Shown here: positions 38,001 through 46,433 of the stretch, piece by piece
Layout: each line of letters starts with the position of its first letter
Numbering within the stretch: position 1 is the stretch's first letter
DNA from: Thamnaconus septentrionalis
Taxonomy: Eukaryota > Chordata > Actinopteri > Tetraodontiformes > Monacanthidae
Direction of reading: 5' to 3'
NCBI GenBank assembly: GCA_009823395.1
Contig: CM020515.1
Coordinates: forward strand, 15,561,989 to 15,625,988
DNA: 64,000 bases
The notes under the pieces: model-generated
Database searches by the model: none
The model's input: only the letters and a program-made list of their open reading frames with translations
Told to the model about the DNA's origin: nothing
Program-made: the position numbers and the translations under genes

Positions 38001-38331
38001 GTTCCTAATGCCAAAAATATGAAGACAAGAAGAAATATAAAGGACTCTCATTATGAATGGTTATTACTTGTTTGAAACAGCGGCAGTATTAACTGTACCC
38101 AGAAATGGTGCCTCTGGAAAGGTTTTTAATAAAGGAGGAGCACCGACCATCTGCTTTTTGCTGAAACACACATGATGCTGGAGAAGTTCGGTGGAATTTA
38201 AGAACAAAAATGTTCTTAAGGAATTTCATTCATTGGAGACACAATGTAGTACAGTCAACAAAAACAAAAAAACCCTGAAAATAACTTCTGACTTGCCGGT
38301 TGGTCATTAATGGCAATACATATAAACAAAA

Positions 38332-38387
<56 letters not shown>

Positions 38388-39289
38388 ACTCAAATCTGCA
38401 ATCTCATGCTGTGCGACATGGCATTAATGAGTGAGGGGCCCCAAGACACAGCCTTGGGATACTCCACACATCACTTTCTCAATTGAAGCTCCCTCCTCCC
38501 AAACCAGCGCTGATGGGCCCTCGGGCTTCTCAGCGAGAGCACTCAAGACTGATTTAGCTGTTCACACACAATTTAACTGTGTCAACTTGATTATGGCATT
38601 GGCCCAACCGCTGCTATTAAAACTCCCATGTTGTGCACTTTGCTTGATTGAATGTTGCCTGACGGTAATATGTGTCTCTAGACTATGAGTGAGTGAGCCA
38701 GGGATAAAAACACTTCATCCTTTGCTTTATATGCTTGCTCACGCTACAGAAAGTTTGTGCTTAAGCCTCAAATTCTAAAATAAAGCTTTCTGTGATGTCA
38801 TAGAAGGCATTGGTGTCTCTGCCCTAGTAAGAAACATCCCCAGTCATGGACTTTGTTTGAAGGTCTAAGGAATCTGTTTTTTGGGGGGCCAGAATTTCTA
38901 AAGTTAAAGTCCCAGAGATTGTCATATGTAAGGATATGAAATTTGTCCTCTGCATTTGACCCATCATCCCCTGAAGGAGCAGAGGTCCAACAAAGTGTCA
39001 GCAGGGAGGCTAAAAACCCACATTTTTGCAGGAGGCTGTTAACTGAGGGCTAAACATAAAACTTTCCGGAGATCTGAAGTGTTTGTGACCCTGTGAGGCT
39101 GGGTGTCATTAAGAAAGATCTGGAAATGAACTACGAGAGGATTTAGAAAACTCACCTTCGAGATAATGGTTCGGGTCGGTGTGTCAGAGGGCTGCTGGGA
39201 GTCGGTGGCGACTCCCTCCGGGTCCTCAGAGACTGGCTCCTCTGAACCTGCCTCAGCACACTACTCTTCAGGTCCAGCAGGGTCGTCAT
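20201..39289 (-). CDS. baiap3: BAI1-associated protein 3 (Munc13-like), 33 coding exons, 1175 aa
   Basis: Coding exons in transcript order: 39156-39289, 33521-33608, 32589-32672, 32070-32177, 31591-31650, 31078-31144, 30671-30884, 30495-30539, 29679-29756, 29415-29520, 29225-29332, 29059-29151, 27612-27715, 27386-27503, 26988-27112, 26453-26543, 25955-26011, 25764-25861, 25610-25661, 25365-25516, 25138-25261, 24462-24602, 24249-24344, 23419-23634, 22904-22972, 22709-22788, 22153-22261, 21817-21888, 21629-21712, 21198-21318, 20837-20960, 20526-20731, 20201-20304. The lengths sum to 3528 nt and every junction keeps frame. The start fits the family (MTTLLDLKSSVLRQVQ), and an in-frame TGA lies three codons upstream in the same exon; a splice acceptor at 39299 implies an upstream noncoding exon not located. 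C2A is about residues 160-350 (calcium-ligand Asp178, Asp184, cluster near 268-272). The Munc13-homology region is about 560-970. C2B is about 1000-1125 (Asp1029, 1035, 1093, 1095, 1101 present). The C-terminus ends in FVRRLKEIEKSMEEE, as in BAIAP3 rather than UNC13D. Human BAIAP3 has 1187 residues. The family binds the adhesion GPCR BAI1 and supports calcium-regulated dense-core-vesicle exocytosis and endosome-to-Golgi recycling. Intron 17 is GC-AG. Confidence 0.97.
20305..20384 (-). repeat. (CT)n microsatellite abutting the last baiap3 splice acceptor
   Basis: About 38 CT dinucleotides (read on the minus strand) run directly into CTCTGCAG at the acceptor of the terminal coding exon (20304). 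The tract is the polypyrimidine tract of this 221-bp intron. Confidence 0.9.
23757..24115. repeat. Probable interspersed repeat in baiap3 intron 23
   Basis: The intron between the exons at 23634 and 24249 is unusually long for this part of the gene. It carries paired words typical of dispersed DNA: aacatggcagcccgccg near 23790 and gaatgggccgccatcttgg near 24085, plus two ctgattggc segments. No terminal repeats were resolved. Confidence 0.35.
28458..28995 (+). mobile_element. Solo LTR (retrotransposon), 538 bp, ATCA target duplication, in baiap3 intron 12
   Basis: The element begins TGTCAAG and ends CTTGACA, a perfect 7-bp inverted terminus with the TG...CA ends of an LTR. It is flanked by the direct repeat ATCA at 28454-28457 and 28996-28999. 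Inside there is a TATA-like stretch (about 28623-28633) and an AATAAA signal (about 28911) followed by a T-rich region, in the order expected for U3-R-U5 on the plus strand. No internal coding region or second LTR is present, so this is a recombination-derived solo LTR. Four-base duplications suit Gypsy-type or retrovirus-like elements; the family is not identified. It lies antisense to baiap3. Confidence 0.8.
29553..29581 (+). repeat. (TG)n microsatellite in baiap3 intron 9
   Basis: Fourteen TG units lie about 30 bp upstream of the exon ending at 29520, on the intron side near its acceptor. Confidence 0.85.
30150..30365 (+). repeat. Dispersed repeat R1, copy B, in baiap3 intron 8
   Basis: It is collinear with copy A: a ggtgtcac block, cccaggttagtgacc, ttggct, a caaaacatcac block, gacaggaagctaaa, then gctgtaaacagagggctaa. 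It occupies most of the intron between the exons at 30495 and 29756. Confidence 0.6.
32036..32062 (+). repeat. (GGAT)n tetranucleotide repeat beside a baiap3 donor site
   Basis: Six to seven GGAT units begin about 8 nt into intron 4, immediately after the donor at 32061-32069. Confidence 0.85.
32283..32530 (+). mobile_element. Degenerate tRNA-derived SINE in baiap3 intron 3
   Basis: The order of motifs matches a widespread teleost SINE: a gtagagtagagc A-box-like start, ccattaattggaaggtc, a degenerate B box (gatttgatcc), then ggcaaggtacttaacc, ttgctcc, and a tail ending gtaaagcaccttgagtgg. I base the family resemblance on recall of teleost repeats. Boundaries are approximate and no target duplication was found. 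Confidence 0.55.
34172..34221 (+). repeat. (CTT)n trinucleotide repeat in baiap3 intron 1
   Basis: Runs of CTC then CTT form a pure pyrimidine tract of about 50 bp, so the baiap3 pre-mRNA would carry (GAA)n here. Confidence 0.85.
35024..35065 (+). repeat. (AC)n microsatellite
   Basis: About 17 AC units plus a short second block, in baiap3 intron 1; a further AC block lies at 35394-35427. Confidence 0.85.
36102..36170. repeat. Miniature inverted-repeat element R2, copy 2, in baiap3 intron 1
   Basis: It begins ggctgcatttccat and carries the core attgcgcaaaacctaaatat followed by cgcaataaaaaac, nearly identical to copy 1 in the opposite orientation. The far inverted end is decayed. Confidence 0.55.
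36188..36300 (-). mobile_element. 5'-truncated copy of the same ATGG-tailed SINE-like family, 12-bp target duplication
   Basis: On the minus strand this repeats the 3' half of the element at 11960-12131, including the gacagctggga and ataggctcc segments and the (ATGG) tail. The direct repeat AACCTTTAAAAT flanks it at 36176-36187 and 36301-36312. It lies in baiap3 intron 1 in the sense orientation of that gene. Confidence 0.75.
38334..38383 (+). repeat. (AC)n microsatellite in baiap3 intron 1
   Basis: About 24 uninterrupted AC units. Confidence 0.9.
38780..39080 (+). repeat. Dispersed repeat R1, copy C, interrupted by repeat R3
   Basis: The left part (gtgatgtcatagaaggc, near 38790) and right part (caacaaagtgtcagcagg ... 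gaggctgttaactgagggctaaac, 38988-39055) align with copies A and B. They are separated by about 90 bp of an unrelated repeat (38897-38988), so the second element probably inserted into this one. It lies in baiap3 intron 1, close to the first coding exon. Confidence 0.55.
38897..38988 (-). repeat. Dispersed repeat R3, copy nested in R1 copy C
   Basis: The reverse complement aligns with 52760-52850: gatgggtcaaatgc.gagga, caaatt, gtgacaat and a run of taactttaac. This tail is typical of a very common teleost interspersed repeat. Confidence 0.55.
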
Positions 39290-39298
39290 GATCTTTCA

Positions 39299-40126
39299 CT
39301 GTCACAACACAAAGAGAAAAGACAGTCGCAGTTTTAATTCTATTTCAGCTTTTTTCTTTCTTTTTAAATGGAGCCCTGGCTACTTCTGGCAGGGGATTCT
39401 TCACGTGTAAGCAGCACCACCTTCCCTCTGGTCCTTCCTAACATCATTATACGTGCCCTAGAAAGAAGGTGCGTTTCTATTTATGCCTGACTGCTGCTGC
39501 GGGGGAAGAATTCATCTTTCACCTTCAGGTCAGTTTGGAGCCAATTTAAATGTATTTTTGGGATCACATTATGCAAATGAGGAGCCATAAGAGCAGAACA
39601 AAGAAATCCTGAACGTCTCAGTTAGAGAAACCAAACTGTCACAGGATCCAAAAATATGGCAGATTCGAATGAAAGCCCGATGGTGGTAAGTAAAAGCTGT
39701 ATAGAAACAAGGAAAAGACAAGAGGTAGTAGCGCATTTTGCTGCTCAACAGATATAAAAGTACATGAGTGGAAATAAAATTTGTTGCTGGAAATGTATTA
39801 ATTGTAAATTGTATTAATTGTGTTTCCATCCACAATTTGCAAACAAAACGCTGGCATCAGCGTGAAGCATTGCAAGAATTCCCAGTTCACTTTTCCATCA
39901 GGCCCACGTCACATAGACTTGGCTTCCCATTTATTAAAGCAATTTATCATTTTGCATGTTGAATGTGACAGCTGCGTTGGTGTTATTAAGGTTAAATTGA
40001 CATATGAGAGAGATGTTAATATAAATATGAAATATAAACGTTGAAATTGAGCCCGTCGTCAGCTGTTGCTAAGTGATGGGCTGGAACTGAGTGGGATTAG
40101 AGTGGACTCTCATCTGGCATATAGCT

Positions 40127-40157
<31 letters not shown>

Positions 40158-43100
40158 AAATGAGGAAGTGAGTTGAGTGGTGAAAAGCTCCAGACCAATG
40201 AAGTCGACTTTGGCCCTTCACACACTATTTAGCCGGTGGCCAATTGATTTCTACACTTTTGAAATTATATTAGAATATTGACCATATCGCCTCTAGACTG
40301 TCAGTGAGCTTCCAAGTAGTAGAAAAGTTTTACCTGTCAGAAATGAAACCATGAGTGACTCACCCACTGAACAAACACAATGGGGATAAGCAGATATTGT
40401 CTCAAAATCTACTTCTAATACTGGAAGAAATTGGAATTCTGCCTTTAAATTGTCATTTTTAATTGTCAGCTGAGGTGTACACATCAAATATGGAATTGTG
40501 TGGATCTGTGGAATCTGTAATATTAAAGGTCCTGCTGTAGACGGGGTCGGGGAGTGAAGGGGCGGAGTTACACTGCATTCCAACAAAGACGCTTCTGTGT
40601 GAGCCAGAAAGTGTATTTTGCTCAGTATCTGCAGCATATCAACCCTTTATTGCAGCTTAATCTCTCAATCTTGACTCAAGTCTGGCTGCCTGTAAATACC
40701 AGCTGTTTTATATTAAAGTCGACCTCAGAGGAACAGAATACATTTATCGGCCGCTGCGTTTTTTCCAAGCCCGGCGTCACACTTGTGCACGACCCTTGTG
40801 TTTTTGTTTCTTGAAACCAAATTAATCCGGAAACAAGTGCGGCGTCAATAATTGCGTCAGAATAGTCGCTGAAGCCTCCGAAGAATCTCTCTGAGAAGAG
40901 GAAGATTGAAACGTGCAGTCAAACGACGGCATCCAATTACTTTTCTCTCCCTTAATCTACTTTAGAGCGTGACGTGAGACTCGCACAAGGGCTTCACCCG
41001 TTTGTACACCTCCAGCACCTCCGCCATGCTGATGAGCAGCAGCAGCAGCCGCAGAGGGATGACACATACATGAGAGAGAGAGAAAGAGTGAGAGAGAGAG
41101 AGAGAGGGTTTGATGGATGGAGAAGTTGTTTGAGAAGACAGTCGGACATTATCAGGCACTCAGACTCTCTTTTCAGCCGCTGACAGCCACTTCTGTGTGG
41201 AACAGAGGCAAAGGGTGGTGGGTGGGGCTGCTCGTTCAGCCTCTACGACTACAACAGGAGACACAATAGTCACTGTTACCACAATGTAATTAAGGATGAT
41301 TAGAGTGCTGAGCTTGTGGACATATGTTTAGTGCATGGTGTGTTTTATTTTTTATCGTTCACTTTGACGGTTAGAGGAAGTGAAGATATTGTTGTGCCCC
41401 TGGGGAAAGTCATCACTCTTCTGCCCAGAGAGCAGCTTGCAGCAGCTTTTCTGCTGCAAGCGCCAATTTCATGGCACAAGACGCACCATTGACTGCACCA
41501 AAGGAGAGCTCGCTATTGATCCGGGAGGCTGACACCCGTTATCCACTTTGACTGGACGCTCTTTACTCTCGGAACGATGTGTCGATGCTTCCACTCCATC
41601 AGAGGTCATCAATGTGTCACTTCGCCTGAAGACTGATGGACTTTCCTGTTTCCTGTTGTAATCCCTCCCCCAGGGGATTAGGCACTGGATGCAAATTCAA
41701 CCCTTTTCTTCATTCATGTTGTGTAAAAACCTTCAGCCAAACATGCACATTTCATCACATTTGATATTTTTAGGAGGCCAATTGTGAGCTGGATATCAAA
41801 CTATATCCTTTATTTGGAACATTACTACTGAAATAATAGTTTTTCTACCTAAAATGGAGATTTCTGACTTTTTTTATGAGTCACTGAGGTGGAAAAGTGC
41901 TCCTACCACTGACACATTTTCTGGAGGAGAAACTTTGGCCATGAAGAAGAAAAGCCACAGAAAAAGTCTACACAAATACATATCGGATTGCAAGTCAGTA
42001 AAATAGCTGTAGCCACTTGTGGCCTTTTTTATATTTCCATTTTATTGGAAACATTCCTGCCATCACAGTTTCGCCTTGTACATGAAGGACAACTAAAGAA
42101 GAAGAAAGAAGACTCAGTCGTCACTGAACAAATGGACGGAGCCAGTCCGTGTCGGCGACCAGCCACTTCAGCACCACAGACAGCTCCCAATCTCAGCACG
42201 CATGCAGTTAATCTCCATTTACAACCGTAAACTAATTAAACAAAAAGTGAACAACGACAACAACCAAAACACACATTGATGTCAACAAGACACCTGTCGC
42301 AAACAAGCACAGTATCAGCAGGCAGTACCAAAGTATTGATTCATATCGACCAAATTATTATTGAATTCAGGGTCTGTGCTATTCAAGCTTGTCGCTGAAA
42401 AGGCATGAAAGAGGAGTGAAAGAGGAGTTGATGTAATTGTGGTGAAAGGACACTGATGTCAAAGTGAAAAAAAACGACCTTCGGGACATCAGGAATAACC
42501 AAGACCTTTTTTTGATCTCGGCTACGTAGCTGAGAGTGCATCACCCCGGGTGGCAAGATTTCTGAGCTCTTGATATATTTTTGGTTCAACAAGAAAACAT
42601 TTTTTATGTCTCCATGGCGACATTTCCCGGCCAGGCGGGGGAAATGTGCTTCGAATGGGCAACATTAAAAAAAACAAAAAAAAACAAGGCTCAGACCCAC
42701 AGTGTCTGTCAGTTCTCCCTATTTAATAAAGCAACCATCAGCTGTCAGAGCTGTGAGAAAGAATCAGAGTGGCAGCCAGGTACTGCATCTCTCTTTCTCT
42801 CTCTCAGGCTCTGGTTCTTAAGATGGGACTGTGGGGAAATTCACAACTCCTCAGTTGGGTTGGGACTTTGCAGTTTAAAAGGAAAGATGGAAGAGTTCAG
42901 ATGATGAGTTATGAAGGTCTAAAAGTCAAGCGAGCGATGAATCACCATCCGCGGATAAACAAGGCCATCATCTGTGTCACGAGGATGTAATCAGAGCTTC
43001 ATAAAATACACGGAAGCCTGTTTACGGCTGACGGAGGGCGTACATGCAAGACTGTCAAATATTATGTGAATATTGTAACCAAAAACAGTGTCATGCATCA

Positions 43101-43408
43101 GGTGCGAACGAGTGAAATCAATTAACAGCAAAACAAAATGAGAGAATTAACAAGAGACCGGAAAAGTCATTTATCTTCATTTAAGTGACGCGACACAAAA
43201 AAAACACTTTAACTCCACAGATGTGCAGATACTTCACAACAATATGTGATGAAAACAAAGATGCACATATTAAAAACAACAGTTAAAGACACAAATTATC
43301 CGATTGACTTGACAAAAACCCTGGTAGATGCACTTACTTGAGGTTTTGAAGAGCGGGCTGTAAACAGCGAGCTAAATATGCTGTCCAAAGATTAATTTTA
43401 ATAGGTGG
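39299..43408. other. Intergenic, baiap3 upstream region
   Basis: It should contain the baiap3 promoter and noncoding first exon, since the coding exon has an acceptor at 39299, but neither was located. A 27-nt poly-A lies at about 40129-40155. A GC3-rich short ORF on the minus strand at 40963-41022 is noted as a candidate leader exon. Words like those of the R2 family occur at 39815-39905. Confidence 0.5.
43335..43408 (+). repeat. Dispersed repeat R1, partial copy D
   Basis: The segment gggctgtaaacagcgagc followed by taaatatgctg matches the right part of copies A-C. It stops at the boundary of the solo LTR starting at 43413, so the LTR may have landed in or beside it. Confidence 0.4.
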
Positions 43409-43412
43409 ACAT

Positions 43413-44149
43413 TGTTGGAATCAGATAGTTAACATCATGCATCATGTCATATTGTGCTATTATATTTGTAACATTACATTTATATGTTGGAATTATTACA
43501 TTGAGTTAAATGTATAAATGTATTGAATGTTACTATATGTAGTGCTTTGGTGTATATTTGATGATCATGTGCCCTGGGAGTGATGAAAACCTTGTGAGCA
43601 AAGACTGTGTTACTCATTAAGTCTCATAAACAGTGACCTCGGGTGAGCAGAGAGTGGTCAGCTGAAGGAACTGCCTTTGCGGCCCTCATAAAGTTTGCGA
43701 ACCATCCAGTCACAGGGATGGGAACTTGTGACCTGAGGCTTGTCTTGCCGCAAAATGGTTTCAACAGGTCACACCGGAAGGAAGGATGGACCATTTGGCT
43801 CACGGCCAAATAAGGACCTTCTTCCTGATTCACAAACAATGACATTAACACCCAGCAACTAAAGGGAGAAGAATGGACAGCCAATCAGAGGACGACACTT
43901 GAGAAGACATTCAAATTAGGAGTCAGATTGTTTGTCTTTGCATTTCAGGACTTTCTTGGGAGAAAGGATTCAGTCTGACTCCGGCGACGGCCAGGACTTG
44001 ACTCCAGAGATCTCTCCATCAGATCTCTGTAACAAATGTGTTGTTCTTCTTTGCACTAAAACTGATTAAGATTTTCCTTGTCTTCTTTTCTTCATTAAAC
44101 GAACACGCGGTTTGGTAGAAGGATATTAGATAAAGGAACCAAACCAACA
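43413..44149 (+). mobile_element. Solo LTR, 737 bp, ACAT target duplication, intergenic
   Basis: The termini are TGTTGG and CCAACA (6-bp inverted, TG...CA), flanked by the direct repeat ACAT at 43409-43412 and 44150-44153. An ATTAAA motif near 44095 suits a plus-strand poly(A) signal before the 3' end. There is no pol or gag remnant on either side. It sits right beside a fragment of the dispersed repeat described at 43335-43408. The class (Gypsy-like or endogenous-retrovirus-like) cannot be settled from an LTR alone. Orientation is inferred from the poly(A) motif. Confidence 0.75.
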
Positions 44150-45052
44150 ACATGCAAACACATGTCCGTCAATGAGATCAAAATATTTATGGGTGACAAA
44201 TATTGGATATTCATATGGGACCTGTAAAAGGAATTGGGGAACGATGGAAAGAAAGGCTTTCCCATTGAAAAGAATGATACAATCCAACTGATTCATGTTT
44301 GGCACTTTCTCAGTAAAAGGCCGTTTGAAATGACTGAAAAAGAGCTTTTCACCTCAGGCTGGTTGACTCCAGAGGCCACAGCTCCAGCTTGGAGACACTG
44401 ATGCTTTTTTTTTTTTCCTACACCAGCAATGTGTAAAAGGCGGCGGTGGCTGAAGAGCCACGAGGGATTGTGTCTCTGGCTGCTGCAAACAGGAAAAACG
44501 TTTTTAAACACCGTGTCACACTGGCAAAAAGCACCAAAAGAAGATGGAGAAAAAAGAAAAAGAAAATAAAGCCCCAGCAGGAATCACATGATATCCTGCA
44601 GCATGCCAACCGGGGGAGCTGCTGACAGCTAACAGGCATCACAGAGCAGCTGTCTCCCAGGTGAGCGCCATTCAATTACGGCGGTGAAACTCTCCCTGCT
44701 GGATCTCGCTTCCGCCACAGCCGTCAAGCCGCGCTGACAAAACTGGGTGGACGTGCCACCGGTGTTGGGCTGCCAGGCGAGGGGCGAGGTTGGGGGGGTA
44801 GGAGGAGAGGGGGTGCCAGCGCCGCCGGTGGCACCAAGCAAATGCCTTTCGCCGCAACACGGGGCACGAGGAAGTCGTGCCAGGGAAGCACTTGCACGCC
44901 AGCGTCTCTCCCCTCTGAGAGCCAATGAGCCTGGCAGCCAAAGACCCCTTGCTGATAGGGATGGAGTGTCTCTATGGTAACGGCAGAGGGAAGGGAGCTG
45001 GTAAACACAGGTAAATGATATTTTACAAAGAGCGGGAGGAGGAGGAGCAAGA

Positions 45053-45140
45053 GAAGAAGAAGGAGAAGAAGAAGAAGAAGAAGAAGAAGAAGAAGAAGAA
45101 GAAGAAGAAGAAGAAGAAGAAGAAGAAGAAGAAGAAGAAG
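45053..45140 (+). repeat. (GAA)n trinucleotide repeat, about 88 bp
   Basis: A long purine-only GAA/AAG tract, followed after a few bases by CCTAACCCTAAC (45146-45157), two telomere-type units. A CTT tract of opposite sense lies at 34172-34221. Confidence 0.9.
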
Positions 45141-46395
45141 ATGAACCTAACCCTAACACAACCAAGCACGAGATTGACACACAGCCGTCGCAGCAGGCTG
45201 CAACCACCCACGAGGGGGGCAATGCAGAAAAGTGACCCCTGGTGTTCACAAAACACTTTAGGGCAAGCTATGTCTGAATTCTTGCAGTCTCACTCAGTGT
45301 TTAAACCAGCAGTGTCGACCCTCAATCGTTTCTCCCTCGTTTTCATCCCCACGTCCAGCCGAAGCGAGAGACCTTTTCCAAGTCATTAGCTCCTTCTTGT
45401 CGTGGAGCTACACAAAGTGTTTGAGCAGGTGTGACAGCCAGTGTTGTCCAGTATGTTCCATATGTCGATCAGGTGGGTGTGGAGTTGAGGGTGTACGGGG
45501 TAAAACTTGAAGGAAGGGCATCAGGGTGGATTAGGATCCTTCACCCTTTTTTCTTTTTGCACATTTCATCTATCGTCTCGCAGTCAATTAAACAAATGTG
45601 CGTGCCGACGGCCCCCTTGACGCTTTGTGAAATCAAATCAAGTCGGATGTGCACATTTTTTGACCCCCGCGCTCTTTCCGCTCCTAATTCGATCAGCCGC
45701 AGCCCGAGCGGCGACGTGCTTGTGTGATAGCTGTAAGTGGATTATTCTGGAGTGTCGCCCGTGTTTAAAAGCATGACAATCACAACCGACAGAGACAAAG
45801 AGCCCCATCATCGCCCATCAACGATATTATGTGAGCGGCCTCCTGCCTCCCCCCGACCCCGCTACCTCCACCCCGCCACCTCCGTTGCGAGGGCCAGATC
45901 AGCTAAACGGATCAACCTTGGCAGTTCTTTAACGAGCCTTGGCAGCGTCCACGACCCCACCGATCCATAACTGTATGCATCTGCAAGATAACATCGAATC
46001 CATAGTCAAGCAGGCTCCGCAGCTCTCAGGAGAGAGAGGGGGGGGGCACATCCAGCCGTCTACTCCCAAAACCTGTTGTCGTGGCACAACAAGCTCTCTG
46101 GCTCAGGAATTGATCTGCTGGAGTGAAATCCTTCAGCGGAAAATCGCCCGCTGCAGCCGAACGGGGGCAAATGTAAAACTTAAACAATTGCACCGAGCCT
46201 GGTTTATTACGGTGGCGGGTTTTATGCACCCTTTGTAACACTGAAAACACTCCAGAAGCAGCCAGTGAGTCAGGGATCAGGCAAGAGAAACAGCAGCCAG
46301 CCAACAATGTCTCCTCCACAGAGGGACAAACATCAACCTGCAGTTTGCATGCCTCTGTTTTACAATATGAGTGGTGCTGTGAAGTCATGCGAGCA

Positions 46396-46433
46396 CACAC
46401 ACACACACACACACACACATGCACGCACGCACA
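46396..46433 (+). repeat. (AC)n microsatellite, intergenic
   Basis: About twelve AC units followed by imperfect GCAC units. Confidence 0.8.

Larger units (their letters stand above)
33609..39155 (-). other. baiap3: baiap3 intron 1 (5.5 kb)
   Basis: This is the largest intron. It holds the (CTT)n tract, AC microsatellites, a GC-rich (GCG)n patch at 35640-35690, an LTR-like pyrimidine-rich fragment at about 35890-36070, R2 copy 2, the truncated SINE-like copy, and R1 copy C with nested R3. No alternative coding exon was supported. Confidence 0.7.

Noticed and set aside
20201..39289. Identification as unc13d or another Munc13
   Set aside because: The start (LLDLKSSVLRQVQ), the DYDWLSTNDFAGEA loop and the C-terminal LKEIEKSMEEE match BAIAP3 rather than UNC13D.
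44640..45000. GC-rich patch as an alternative first exon
   Set aside because: It is CpG-containing but has no open frame with recognisable sequence or a good donor leading to either gene.
45015..45389. Lys-rich and Ser-rich ORFs on both strands
   Set aside because: They are translations of the GAA/TTC trinucleotide tract.
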